Below are positions 1 to 5,738 of a DNA stretch of 6,994 nt, piece by piece. The notes under the pieces were generated by a model. It was given only the letters and a program-made list of their open reading frames with translations. It was not told the DNA's origin and did no database searches. A program made the position numbers and the translations under genes. Position 1 is the first letter of the stretch; each line of letters starts with the position of its first letter. The DNA comes from JAWLCQ01 sp041687095 (GTDB lineage Bacteria > Planctomycetota > Phycisphaerae > SM23-33): contig JAWLCQ010000224.1 in assembly GCA_041687095.1 (NCBI GenBank), forward strand, positions 1-6,994. Reading direction: 5' to 3'.

Positions 1-68
1 ACAGGCTCAGGATTCAGCCCTTCGACAGGCAGGCCGCCGCCGCAAAGGGATCGCTTCAACGACGCTGA
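1..68 (+). CDS. Possible C-terminal tail of an upstream gene (partial)
   Basis: The third frame is open from the window edge to TGA at 66-68 and reads RLRIQPFDRQAAAAKGSLQRR. This is a basic, helix-like tail of the kind often seen at protein C-termini. A strong hairpin begins 29 bp after the stop, which fits the end of a transcription unit. The other two plus frames are also open here (one to 133, one to 441), so the choice of frame rests only on the hairpin spacing and on somewhat more G/C third positions. The family cannot be recognised from 21 residues. It could equally be non-coding. Confidence 0.28.
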   Translation, partial: RLRIQPFDRQAAAAKGSLQRR

Positions 69-96
69 CGCGGAGGCGTCCCTCGCCCCTCCCGGA

Positions 97-122
97 CGTT
101 GGGGGTCAGGAGACCCCCAACG
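97..122 (+). terminator. Perfect 11-bp GC-rich hairpin, possible terminator or REP-type hairpin
   Basis: Bases 97-107 pair perfectly with 112-122 around an AGGA tetraloop; the stem core is GGGGGTC/GACCCCC. No T-run follows on either strand, so it is not a textbook intrinsic terminator. It may end the transcript of an upstream gene by strong structure alone, or be a short dispersed hairpin repeat like those at the other end of the window. The TCAGGAGACC core resembles the B12 box of cobalamin riboswitches, but the other conserved elements are not visible. Confidence 0.4.
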
Positions 123-393
123 CACGCGCTTGAGCCGTCTGCACGGGGGATGGAGCCTCCCCGCAACCCTCCCCCGCAACCCTCTCCGCAACCCTCCCAC
201 GCTCCCTCCCTCGCAACCCTCCCACGCTCCCTCCCGCCCGCAGTGCCTGCCGCCGCCTCGCTCCGGGCAGGCTGTGCGCCCTGCGCGGGGGAATCGTACC
301 ATTCCCTGGCAGGAAGCGGGCTCCGAGCCCCCAGTGCACCCAACCCGCCGCTCTCCCGCACCGTACTACCCACAGGGCCAACCGCGCCCCCCG
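123..393. other. Gene-free C-rich upstream region
   Basis: This is non-coding sequence between the hairpin at 97-122 and the promoter at 394-422. The plus strand is strongly C-rich. CGCAACCCT occurs four times, starting at 162, 175, 187 and 212. Long open frames cross it on both strands because C-rich repeats contain few stops. Their predicted proteins are Pro/Arg/Ser low-complexity and resemble nothing I know. No riboswitch core or transcription-factor palindrome was recognised. Confidence 0.55.
187..239 (-). repeat. 24-bp direct repeat (period 25) forming a G-quadruplex-capable tract
   Basis: A 24-bp unit at 187-210 recurs without mismatch at 212-235. The tract contains nine CCC runs (192-194, 196-198, 204-206, 208-210, 217-219, 221-223, 229-231, 233-235, 237-239) separated by 1-6 nt. 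The minus strand therefore meets the usual G-quadruplex rule (four G3 runs with loops of 1-7 nt) more than twice over. It lies upstream of the predicted promoter, so it would act at the DNA level or in an antisense or upstream transcript, not in the operon mRNA. Confidence 0.7.
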
Positions 394-422
394 TTGACAC
401 CCCTGTGCGGGCACTCTACCAT
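394..422 (+). promoter_or_regulatory. Sigma70-type promoter for the importer-ribF operon
   Basis: A perfect TTGACA (394-399) is followed after exactly 17 bp by TACCAT (417-422), which matches TATAAT at four of six positions including the first two and the last. Transcription would start near 429-430. That gives a leader of about 11 nt before ATG 441 with the GAGG ribosome-binding site (431-434) inside it. Such a short leader leaves no room for a riboswitch. In a genome this rich in GC, a perfect -35 at ideal spacing is unlikely to be chance, but it is a by-eye call. Confidence 0.5.
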
Positions 423-440
423 CGCGCGGCGAGGAATGTG

Positions 441-1325
441 ATGCAACAGACGACGAGACGGTACATCATCCTGGCGGCCGGGCTGGCGGCGCTTTCGACC
501 CTGGCGGGATTGAGCGGGTGCTCGAAGGACCCGCCGCGCCCCGAGGCCCCGCGGCCGCGGATCGTGTCGTTCTCCCCCGCCCTGACGCAGATCGTGTACG
601 ACCTGGGCCTGGGCGCGCACGTGGTGGGCGTCACCACCCAGTGCGCCCTGCCCGAGCAGGAGGGCATCCTCCGCGTGGGCGACGCCCAGCGGGTGGACTC
701 CGAGCTGATCCTCTCGGCGGCCCCCGACGTGCTGCTGATCCAGTCGCGGCCGGAGGAGTTCGCCACCGTCCACCGCCTGGACCCGAAGGTGCGGATCGAG
801 CACTTCAAGATCGAGACCGTGGACGACATCCGCAGTGCGATCACGCGGATCGGGGACCTGGCGCATCGGCCGGACCTGGCGCAGAAGGCCCTGACGCAGT
901 TCAACGCCCGCCTGGACACGGTGAAGAACGCGGTGCGGGACCGCGGGCGCCCGCGGGTGCTGTTCGTCCTGGGGTATGAGAACCCCTCCGTCGCCGGGGC
1001 GGGCACGTTCATCGGGGACATGATCCGCATGTGCGGGGGCATCAACGCCGGGGACCCCGCCGCGCCCCACCAGCGGTGGCGGAACATCTCGCTCGAGGAG
1101 ATCATCCTCGCCGCCCCCGACGTCATCCTCTGCCAGGTCGCCCCCGGGGAGGAGGAGCGGGCCAAGGCCTACTGGTCCGCCCGCACCGACATCCCCGCCG
1201 GCCGCTACGGCCGCGTGTACCCCCTCACCGACGCGCGGTGGACCATCCCGTCCACCCGCCTGCCGGTCCTCGCGGAGGCGATGGCCCGCATGATCTACGC
1301 CGCCCCCGAGGACCCCGCCCCATGA
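441..1325 (+). CDS. Periplasmic binding lipoprotein of a BtuF/FhuD-type ABC importer
   Basis: This 294-residue protein should capture a metal chelate or corrinoid in the periplasm and deliver it to the permease encoded next. The N-terminus has Arg6-Arg7, a hydrophobic stretch at about 8-24 and the lipobox LSGC with Cys27 as the lipidated residue; Ser28 follows it, suggesting no inner-membrane retention. The mature part shows the two-lobe helical-backbone metal-receptor pattern. Lobe 1 begins RIVSFSPALTQIVYDLG (40-56) with GVTTQC (63-68). A long linking helix lies near 135-165. Lobe 2 begins PRVLFVLGYENPSVAGAGTF (171-190) and continues with MCGG (197-200) and the SLEEIILAAPDVIL block (217-230). 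Length is typical. ATG 441 is chosen because it has GAGG at ideal distance and gives an intact signal peptide; GTG 438 is also possible. The overall pattern is closest to cobalamin-binding BtuF, but iron-siderophore or haem ligands cannot be excluded. The stop overlaps the permease start (ATGA). Confidence 0.88.
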   Translation: MQQTTRRYIILAAGLAALSTLAGLSGCSKDPPRPEAPRPRIVSFSPALTQIVYDLGLGAHVVGVTTQCALPEQEGILRVGDAQRVDSELILSAAPDVLLIQSRPEEFATVHRLDPKVRIEHFKIETVDDIRSAITRIGDLAHRPDLAQKALTQFNARLDTVKNAVRDRGRPRVLFVLGYENPSVAGAGTFIGDMIRMCGGINAGDPAAPHQRWRNISLEEIILAAPDVILCQVAPGEEERAKAYWSARTDIPAGRYGRVYPLTDARWTIPSTRLPVLAEAMARMIYAAPEDPAP

Positions 1326-2314
1326 GTCGTTCCTCGCCCCCGCGGCGCCTCACCCTGCGATCCCTGCTGCTCCAGGCGGCCGTCCTCGTGCTCGTGACGG
1401 CCGCCGTGGCGCTTTTGTGCAGCCTCGTGGGGGTGATGCACCTCCGCCACAGCGTCTGGACGCTGCGGCTGATGCGGATGGCGGCGGCGATCCTCGTCGG
1501 GGCGGGGCTGGCGTCGTCGGGGACGGCCTTGCAGGGGCTGCTCCGCAACCCCCTCGCCGAACCGTTCATCCTGGGCATCAGCAGCGGAGCGGGCGTGGGC
1601 GTGCTGGTCGGGCGGGTCGCCTTTAACATGATCGGGCTGGGCACTCCCATCCTCGCGTTCATCGGGGCGGTCGTCACCTGCGCGGTCGTCTACGCCATCG
1701 CCCAGCGCGGGCGGCGGATCGACCCGTACGTCCTGCTGCTGTCGGGCGTGATCGTCAACGTCTTCAACGGGGCGCTGATCTTCGTCCTGCTCATGGTCGC
1801 CGCGCCCAACGAGAAGCTCAACTACCTCCAGTGGTCCATGGGTGAGATGCCCGACTGGGTCTGGAACCGCCCGGGGCTGCTGATCCTCTGCGCGTGCTTC
1901 GTCGCGGGGGGGCTGCTGTTGCTGCTGCTGCGGGGGGCGGCGCTGAACACCATGGGCCTGGGCGACGACGTCGCCGCCTCCAGCGGGGTGCCCGTACACT
2001 GGCTGCGGGTGGAGGTGTTCGTCGTGGTGGGCATGATGACCGCCGCCGCCGTCTGCCTCGCGGGGCCCATCGGGTTCGTCGGGCTCATCATCCCGCACAT
2101 CTGCCGCATGCTCCTGGGCCCCGACCACCGCAAACTCGTGCTCTACTCCGCCGCCGCCGGGGCCATCGCCCTCATGCTCGCCGACCGCCTCTGCCAGGTC
2201 GGCGGCAAGGCCATCGGGGTCGGGGAGATCCCCGTGGGCGTCGTCACCGCCCTCGCCGGGGGGCCGTTCTTCATCTACCTCCTCCGCCGCCGCTTCCGGG
2301 AGGTCCGCCGGTGA
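1322..2314 (+). CDS. FecCD/BtuC-family ABC importer permease
   Basis: This 330-residue polytopic inner-membrane protein would form, as a dimer, the channel of the importer. Hydrophobic segments lie at about 13-35, 52-70, 82-102, 106-128, 136-160, 184-204, 228-255, 272-290 and 300-321, consistent with the roughly ten helices of the family. The hallmark QGLLRNPLAEPFILGISSGA lies at 71-90, and AGPIGFVGLIIPHICRMLLG at 247-266 corresponds to the cytoplasmic loop that docks on the ATPase. The C-terminal GEIPVGVVTALAGGPFFIYL (301-320) is also standard. Length is typical (about 320-350). The start overlaps the binding-protein stop as ATGA, with AGGA at 1309-1312. The stop overlaps the ATPase start as GTGA, so translational coupling is likely. 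Family assignment is firm; the transported ligand is not determined by this sequence. Confidence 0.94.
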   Translation: MSRSSPPRRLTLRSLLLQAAVLVLVTAAVALLCSLVGVMHLRHSVWTLRLMRMAAAILVGAGLASSGTALQGLLRNPLAEPFILGISSGAGVGVLVGRVAFNMIGLGTPILAFIGAVVTCAVVYAIAQRGRRIDPYVLLLSGVIVNVFNGALIFVLLMVAAPNEKLNYLQWSMGEMPDWVWNRPGLLILCACFVAGGLLLLLLRGAALNTMGLGDDVAASSGVPVHWLRVEVFVVVGMMTAAAVCLAGPIGFVGLIIPHICRMLLGPDHRKLVLYSAAAGAIALMLADRLCQVGGKAIGVGEIPVGVVTALAGGPFFIYLLRRRFREVRR

Positions 2315-3099
2315 CCGAGACCGCCCACATCGTCGAAGCACGGGACCTCCTCTTCGGGTACGACCCCAAGACCCCCGTCCTCCGCGGGGTCAGCATGGCC
2401 GCCGCGGCCGGAGGGTTCACCTGCCTGCTGGGCCCCAACGGCTCGGGCAAGACCACGCTGCTCCGCTGCCTGCTGGGGCAGATCCGCCCCCAGCAGGGCG
2501 CGGCGCTGCTCGACGGGGTGCCCGTGGGCGACTACTCCCCGCTGGACCTGGCGCGGATGGTCTCCTACGTCCCGCAGTTCCCCACCTCCACCTTCGCCTT
2601 CACCGTCCGCGAGATCATCCTCATGGGCCGCTACCCCCACACCGGGGCGCTGGGGCTGGCGGGGCGGCAGGACCTGGACGTGGCCGACCTGGCGATGCGG
2701 ATGACCGAGACCGCCGACTTCGCCGCCCGCACCCTCGAGGAACTCTCCGGCGGGGAGGCCCAGCGGGTCATGGTCGCCCGCGCCCTCGCCCAGCAGCCCT
2801 CCATCATGCTCCTCGATGAACCCACCAGCCACCTGGACATCCGCAACCAGTTGCTGGTCTACCGCCTCCTGCAGCGGGTCGCGAAGGACTGGCCGATGAC
2901 CGTCATCTGCGTCAGTCACGACCTCAACGTCGCCGCCCGCTTCGCCGACTCCCTCGTGCTGATGCGCGGCGGGCAGATCCTCGCCGCCGGCGCCCCCGCG
3001 GACGTGATCCGCAAGGACCTCCTCGAACAGACCTACGATGTGGACATCGAACTGATCCGCGCGGGCGACTCGCCCGTGCCTTTCGTGTGGGCAAAATGA
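2311..3099 (+). CDS. ATP-binding subunit of the BtuCD/FepC-type importer
   Basis: This 262-residue cytoplasmic ATPase powers the importer as a dimer on the permease. All motifs are intact: Walker A GPNGSGKTT (41-49), Q-loop Gln89 in YVPQF, signature LSGGEAQR (145-152), Walker B SIMLLDE (164-170, catalytic Glu170), D-loop SHLD (173-176) and switch His203 in VSHD. The block TVREIILMGRYPHTG (98-112) between Q-loop and signature is characteristic of the iron-siderophore/haem/B12 importer ATPases. The start is GTG 2311, overlapping the permease stop by 4 bp, with a strong GGGAGG ribosome-binding site at 2298-2303; no in-frame ATG lies near. The stop overlaps the ribF start as ATGA. BtuD, FepC/FhuC and HmuV cannot be told apart by sequence inspection alone. 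Confidence 0.95.
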   Translation: MTETAHIVEARDLLFGYDPKTPVLRGVSMAAAAGGFTCLLGPNGSGKTTLLRCLLGQIRPQQGAALLDGVPVGDYSPLDLARMVSYVPQFPTSTFAFTVREIILMGRYPHTGALGLAGRQDLDVADLAMRMTETADFAARTLEELSGGEAQRVMVARALAQQPSIMLLDEPTSHLDIRNQLLVYRLLQRVAKDWPMTVICVSHDLNVAARFADSLVLMRGGQILAAGAPADVIRKDLLEQTYDVDIELIRAGDSPVPFVWAK

Positions 3100-4064
3100 G
3101 CCAGACTGACAACGACAACCGCTTCCCCCCCCTCGTCCGCGGGCTGGACCACGTCCCCCCCGCCCTCCGCGGGTGCGTCCTGACGATCGGCAACTTCGAC
3201 GGGGTCCACCGCGGGCACCAGGAGATCCTCCGCCTCGCCCGCCAACGCGCCGACGCACTCGCCGTCCCCGTCGTCGCCATGACCTTCGACCCGCCCCCCG
3301 ACCTCGTCCTGCGAACCGGCGACCTGCCCGAACGCCTCACGCCCCACGAGCAGAAGCAGCGCCTCCTCCTCGCCGCCGGGGCCGACTCCGTCGTCACCGC
3401 CCACGCCACCCTCGCCCTGCTGGGCCTGGAGGCGGCGGCCTTCGTCGAGGACGTCATCGTCCGCCGCTTCGCGCCCCGGTGCATCGTCGAGGGGCCCGAG
3501 TTCTTCTTCGGCCGACACCGCCGCGGCGACGTCTCCCTCCTGCAGGCCATCGGCCGCGGACGCTTCGACGTCGTCGCCGTCCCCCCCGTCTTCGTGGACC
3601 TCGACGGGGCCCCGCAGCGCGTCTCCAGCACGCTCATCCGCCAGTGCCTCCTCGCCGGCCGCGTCGCCGCCGCCGCCGTCGCCCTCGGCCGACCGTTCGT
3701 CCTGTACGGCGGGATCGTCCCCGGGGCCGGGCAGGGCCGCCTCCTCCAGTTCCCCACCATCAACGTCGAGCCCGGCGACCAGGCCGTCCCCGCCGACGGG
3801 ATCTACGCCGGGGCCGGCGTCCTGCCCGCGGGCATCTTCCCCGCCGCCATCAGCATCGGGACCAAGCCCACCCTCGGGCCCGCCCCCCGCACCATCGAGG
3901 CCCACCTCATCGACACCCAGGGCGACTTCTACGGCCAGTTGGCCGAACTGCAGTTCTTCGAGCGCCTGCGGGACCAGACCAAGTTCGACGGCATGGACAG
4001 CCTTCGGGCGCAGATCGCAAAGGACGTGGAGCGTGTCCGAACCCTCTTCCGCCAGGATGCTTGA
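3096..4064 (+). CDS. ribF: RibF, bifunctional riboflavin kinase/FAD synthetase
   Basis: This 322-residue cytoplasmic enzyme phosphorylates riboflavin to FMN and adenylates FMN to FAD. The N-terminal adenylyltransferase domain carries GCVLTIGNFDGVHRGH (26-41), containing the nucleotide-binding HxGH, then VEGPEFFFGRHRRGD (131-145) and VSSTLIR (176-182). The C-terminal kinase domain begins near 200 with GGIVPGAGQGR (205-215), FPTIN (219-223) and DGIY (234-237), followed by ISIGTKPT (252-259), the presumed catalytic Glu268 in EAHLID, GDFYG (276-280) and the C-terminal KFDGMDSLRAQIAKD (296-310). Length is normal (E. coli RibF is 313). ATG 3096 is chosen because it overlaps the ATPase stop as ATGA and precedes the family-typical LVRGLDHVP; GTG 3087 is an alternative. 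Odd points are TFDPPP (63-68), where many homologues have TFDPHP, and Gln218 in LQFPTIN, where Gly is usual. It is placed in the same operon as the importer. Confidence 0.95.
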   Translation: MSQTDNDNRFPPLVRGLDHVPPALRGCVLTIGNFDGVHRGHQEILRLARQRADALAVPVVAMTFDPPPDLVLRTGDLPERLTPHEQKQRLLLAAGADSVVTAHATLALLGLEAAAFVEDVIVRRFAPRCIVEGPEFFFGRHRRGDVSLLQAIGRGRFDVVAVPPVFVDLDGAPQRVSSTLIRQCLLAGRVAAAAVALGRPFVLYGGIVPGAGQGRLLQFPTINVEPGDQAVPADGIYAGAGVLPAGIFPAAISIGTKPTLGPAPRTIEAHLIDTQGDFYGQLAELQFFERLRDQTKFDGMDSLRAQIAKDVERVRTLFRQDA

Positions 4065-5040
4065 CCAGATCGCCACCCGCCTGCGGGCGGCGAAGTCGCT
4101 GCTGATCCTCACCCACGCCCGCCCCGACGGGGACGGGCTGGGCGCCATGGCCGCCCTCCTCGCCGCCGCGCGCGCCGCCGGCCGCTCCGCCCACGCCCTC
4201 GTCCCGGGGGGGCTGCCCGTCCGCTACGACTTCCTCTTCCCCCACGACCGCCCCGCGGGCGGGGACCAGGCCCCCGCCCTCGCCGCCGCCGCCGACCTCA
4301 TCGTCATCCTCGACACCTGCTCCTACTCCCAACTCGACGGGCTCGAATCCCTCCTCGCCGCCCACGCCCCCAAGATCGTCGTCCTCGACCACCATGCCAC
4401 CTACGACCCCATCGGGTCCCTGCGCTGGATCGACCCCACCGCCGCCGCCGCGGGGGTCATGACCGGCGAACTGATCGAGGCGCTCGGATGGCCCCTCGAC
4501 GCCCAGACCGCCGAGGCCCTCCTCACCGCCGTCACCACCGACACCGGCTGGCTGCGCTACGCCAACACCGACGCCCGCGCCCTCCGCGCCGTCGCCCGCT
4601 GGCTCGACGCGGGCGTGCGGACCGACGTGCTCTACCAGAAGCTCTACCAGACCGACCGCCCCGAACGGCTGCTGCTGACCATCCGCATGCTCGAATCGCT
4701 CGAACTGCACGCCCAGGGCCGCCTGGCCGCGATGTGCATCCGCCGCACCGACTTCACTGAGACCGGGGCGACGTACGAGGAGACGGAGAACCTCGTCAAC
4801 GAGGCCCTGCGGCTCAAGACGGTGGAGACGGCCCTGCTGCTGGTGGAGCAGGAGGACATGGTCCGCGTCTCGCTCCGCTCGCGGGACGTGGTGAACGTCG
4901 CCGCGGTCGCCAAGGCCTTCGGCGGCGGCGGCCACCCCCGCGCCGCCGGCCTGCGGTCCAACCTGCCCATCGACGAACTCAAGTCCCAACTCGTCGCCGC
5001 CTGCCTGGCCGAACTCCAGGCCGACCGGACCCGATCGTAG
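4033..5040 (+). CDS. nrnA: NrnA-like DHH/DHHA1 phosphoesterase (oligoribonuclease/pAp phosphatase family)
   Basis: This 335-residue cytoplasmic phosphoesterase is probably Mn-dependent. Family members degrade 2-5 nt RNAs and/or convert pAp to AMP; some act on cyclic dinucleotides. The DHH domain has LTHARPDGDGLG (26-37, metal ligands His28, Asp32, Asp34), Asp94 in VILDTCS, the eponymous Asp119-His120-His121 in VVLDHH, and TTDTGWLRY (168-176) with Asp170. The DHHA1 domain ends in the substrate-binding loop FGGGGHPRAAG (296-306). All expected active-site residues are present and length is typical (about 310-340). GTG 4033 is preferred because AAAGGA (4019-4024) lies 8 nt before it; ATG 4057, giving 327 residues and an 8-bp overlap, has no good ribosome-binding site but is possible. 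The gene overlaps the end of ribF by 32 bp. DHH phosphoesterases and ribF also lie close together in the rbfA-truB-ribF clusters of other bacteria, so this pairing is expected; the importer upstream is not. Confidence 0.92.
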   Translation: MSEPSSARMLDQIATRLRAAKSLLILTHARPDGDGLGAMAALLAAARAAGRSAHALVPGGLPVRYDFLFPHDRPAGGDQAPALAAAADLIVILDTCSYSQLDGLESLLAAHAPKIVVLDHHATYDPIGSLRWIDPTAAAAGVMTGELIEALGWPLDAQTAEALLTAVTTDTGWLRYANTDARALRAVARWLDAGVRTDVLYQKLYQTDRPERLLLTIRMLESLELHAQGRLAAMCIRRTDFTETGATYEETENLVNEALRLKTVETALLLVEQEDMVRVSLRSRDVVNVAAVAKAFGGGGHPRAAGLRSNLPIDELKSQLVAACLAELQADRTRS

Positions 5041-5055
5041 GCGCCCGGCCACCCC

Positions 5056-5076
5056 CGAGGACCCAGCCGATCCTCG
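5056..5076 (+). terminator. Weak hairpin just after the operon
   Basis: CGAGGA (5056-5061) pairs with TCCTCG (5071-5076) around a 9-nt loop, 16 bp after the stop of the DHH gene. The position is right for the operon's terminator. However, the stem is only 6 bp and no T-run follows, so termination may instead depend on Rho or on structured repeats further downstream. Confidence 0.25.
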
Positions 5077-5078
5077 AG

Positions 5079-5113
5079 CGTTGAAAACGAACCCATCGCG
5101 GATTATTCCGATT
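5079..5113 (+). repeat. AACRAACCCA-family repeat, copy 1
   Basis: This 35-bp unit begins CGTTGAAAACGAACCCA and ends TATTCCGATT. It recurs at 5453-5487 with 32 of 35 positions identical. It starts 38 bp after the operon stop and is the first element of the repeat nest. Confidence 0.7.
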
Positions 5114-5188
5114 TTAGCGCCTCCTACTCTCAGTCCTCCCACCCCTCTCCCCGCAGCAAAGGCATCTGCACATCCCGGAGAATCAGCG

Positions 5189-5347
5189 GGGATGAACGCA
5201 GATGAACGCAGATACGGGGAGAGCAGGGATGCAAGGGATGCAGGGGATCGGATGGTAAAGGGTTGAAGGGCAGAGGGTTCCGAGACCTTCCGGTCCTGTT
5301 TCTTCTCATCCTTCTTCTCCTGATCTGCGTTCATCCGCGTTCATCCC
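5189..5347. repeat. 159-bp fold-back element with 25-bp inverted ends
   Basis: Bases 5189-5213 match the reverse complement of 5323-5347 at 24 of 25 positions. Each arm contains two head-to-tail GATGAACGCRGAT-like units. The left interior is purine-rich and includes a tandem AGGGATGCA (5225-5233, 5234-5242); the right interior is pyrimidine-rich (about 5286-5320). The whole element can therefore fold back loosely along its length. The form resembles a miniature inverted-repeat element. I recall GATGAACGCAGAT-type repeats from planctomycete genomes but cannot confirm this. No target-site duplication was evident. Confidence 0.6.
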
Positions 5348-5396
5348 TGCTCATCTTCGGGTAGTGCAGAGACCGACGCCCCCGCAGGGAGAGGAT

Positions 5397-5443
5397 CTCG
5401 AAAACAAACCCACCGGCGCGCCCAATCGTGCGGAACGAACCCA
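5397..5443 (+). repeat. AACRAACCCA-family repeat, copy 2 (double unit)
   Basis: This 47-bp segment contains AACAAACCCA (5403-5412) and AACGAACCCA (5434-5443), 31 bp apart. It recurs at 5692-5738 with 44 of 47 positions identical and the same internal spacing. It is followed after 9 bp by the single-unit copy at 5453. Confidence 0.7.
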
Positions 5444-5452
5444 ATCCATGAT

Positions 5453-5487
5453 CGTTGAAAACGAACCCAGCGCAGACTATTCCGATT
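5453..5487 (+). repeat. AACRAACCCA-family repeat, copy 3
   Basis: This is the second copy of the 35-bp unit at 5079-5113 (three differences, two of them transitions). The downstream flanks of both copies lead into a CTCCCACCCCTCTCC-like stretch, so the duplicated block is probably longer than the core and has diverged by indels. Confidence 0.7.
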
Positions 5488-5502
5488 GCCGCCCCTCCCA
5501 CC

Positions 5503-5539
5503 CCTCTCCCCACCGGGGAGAGGATGTCGCGCAGCGACA
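5503..5539. repeat. Pair of short perfect hairpins
   Basis: CCTCTCCCC (5503-5511) pairs with GGGGAGAGG (5515-5523) around ACC, a 9-bp stem. One base later, TGTCGC (5525-5530) pairs with GCGACA (5534-5539) around GCA. Fragments of the first hairpin also appear near 5145-5155 and 5385-5394, suggesting a composite dispersed repeat that follows the AACRAACCCA units. Confidence 0.55.
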
Positions 5540-5572
5540 GGTGAGGGGGTCCCCGACCGACCAGCGGGCGAG

Positions 5573-5635
5573 CGAAACGGGGACGGGCTCCGCAGGGGCG
5601 TGCCGTTCGCCCCGGAGGTGCCTGTCCCCCTTTCG
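5573..5635. repeat. 63-bp nested hairpin
   Basis: The outer arms 5573-5592 and 5613-5635 are imperfectly complementary: CGAAACGGGGACGGGC on the left matches CGAAAGGGGGACAGGC from the reverse of the right arm, and both continue to TCCG. An inner perfect stem GGGGCG (5595-5600)/CGCCCC (5608-5613) has a 7-nt loop. This is probably a dispersed palindromic repeat, not a terminator, as it is more than 500 bp from the nearest gene. Confidence 0.5.
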
Positions 5636-5691
5636 CGGCCGAACTCGCACCGACCGTGCAAAACAAAGCCAACGCTCGCCTCCTCTCAATC

Positions 5692-5738
5692 CTCGAAAAC
5701 AAACCCACCGGCACACCCAGTCGTGCGGAACGAACCCA
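5692..5738 (+). repeat. AACRAACCCA-family repeat, copy 4 (double unit)
   Basis: This is the second copy of the 47-bp double unit at 5397-5443, with AACAAACCCA at 5698-5707 and AACGAACCCA at 5729-5738. The three differences are all transitions, which suggests ageing after duplication. A degenerate unit (CAAAACAAAGCC) precedes it at about 5659-5670. Confidence 0.7.

Noticed and set aside
1..122. Cobalamin riboswitch upstream of the importer
   Set aside because: Only a B12-box-like string is visible. The other conserved core parts are not found in 1-96, the element is over 300 bp from the gene, and a promoter lies between.
99..440. N-terminal extension of the binding-protein gene back to 99
   Set aside because: The frame stays open, but the extra 114 residues are Pro/Ser/Arg low-complexity translated from C-rich repeats. 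They would bury the signal peptide and lipobox internally, and they cross the promoter.
366..5334. Long minus-strand open frames opposite the operon (for example 3033-4148 and 3907-5334)
   Set aside because: These are antisense shadows caused by the high-GC codon pattern of the plus-strand genes. Their translations are Gly/Ala/Asp/Arg-rich with no domains, and the plus-strand proteins are unambiguous.
5397..5738. CRISPR-like array
   Set aside because: The repeated units are spaced irregularly (31, 26, over 200 bp), the spacers between double units are themselves repeated, and no cas gene is present.
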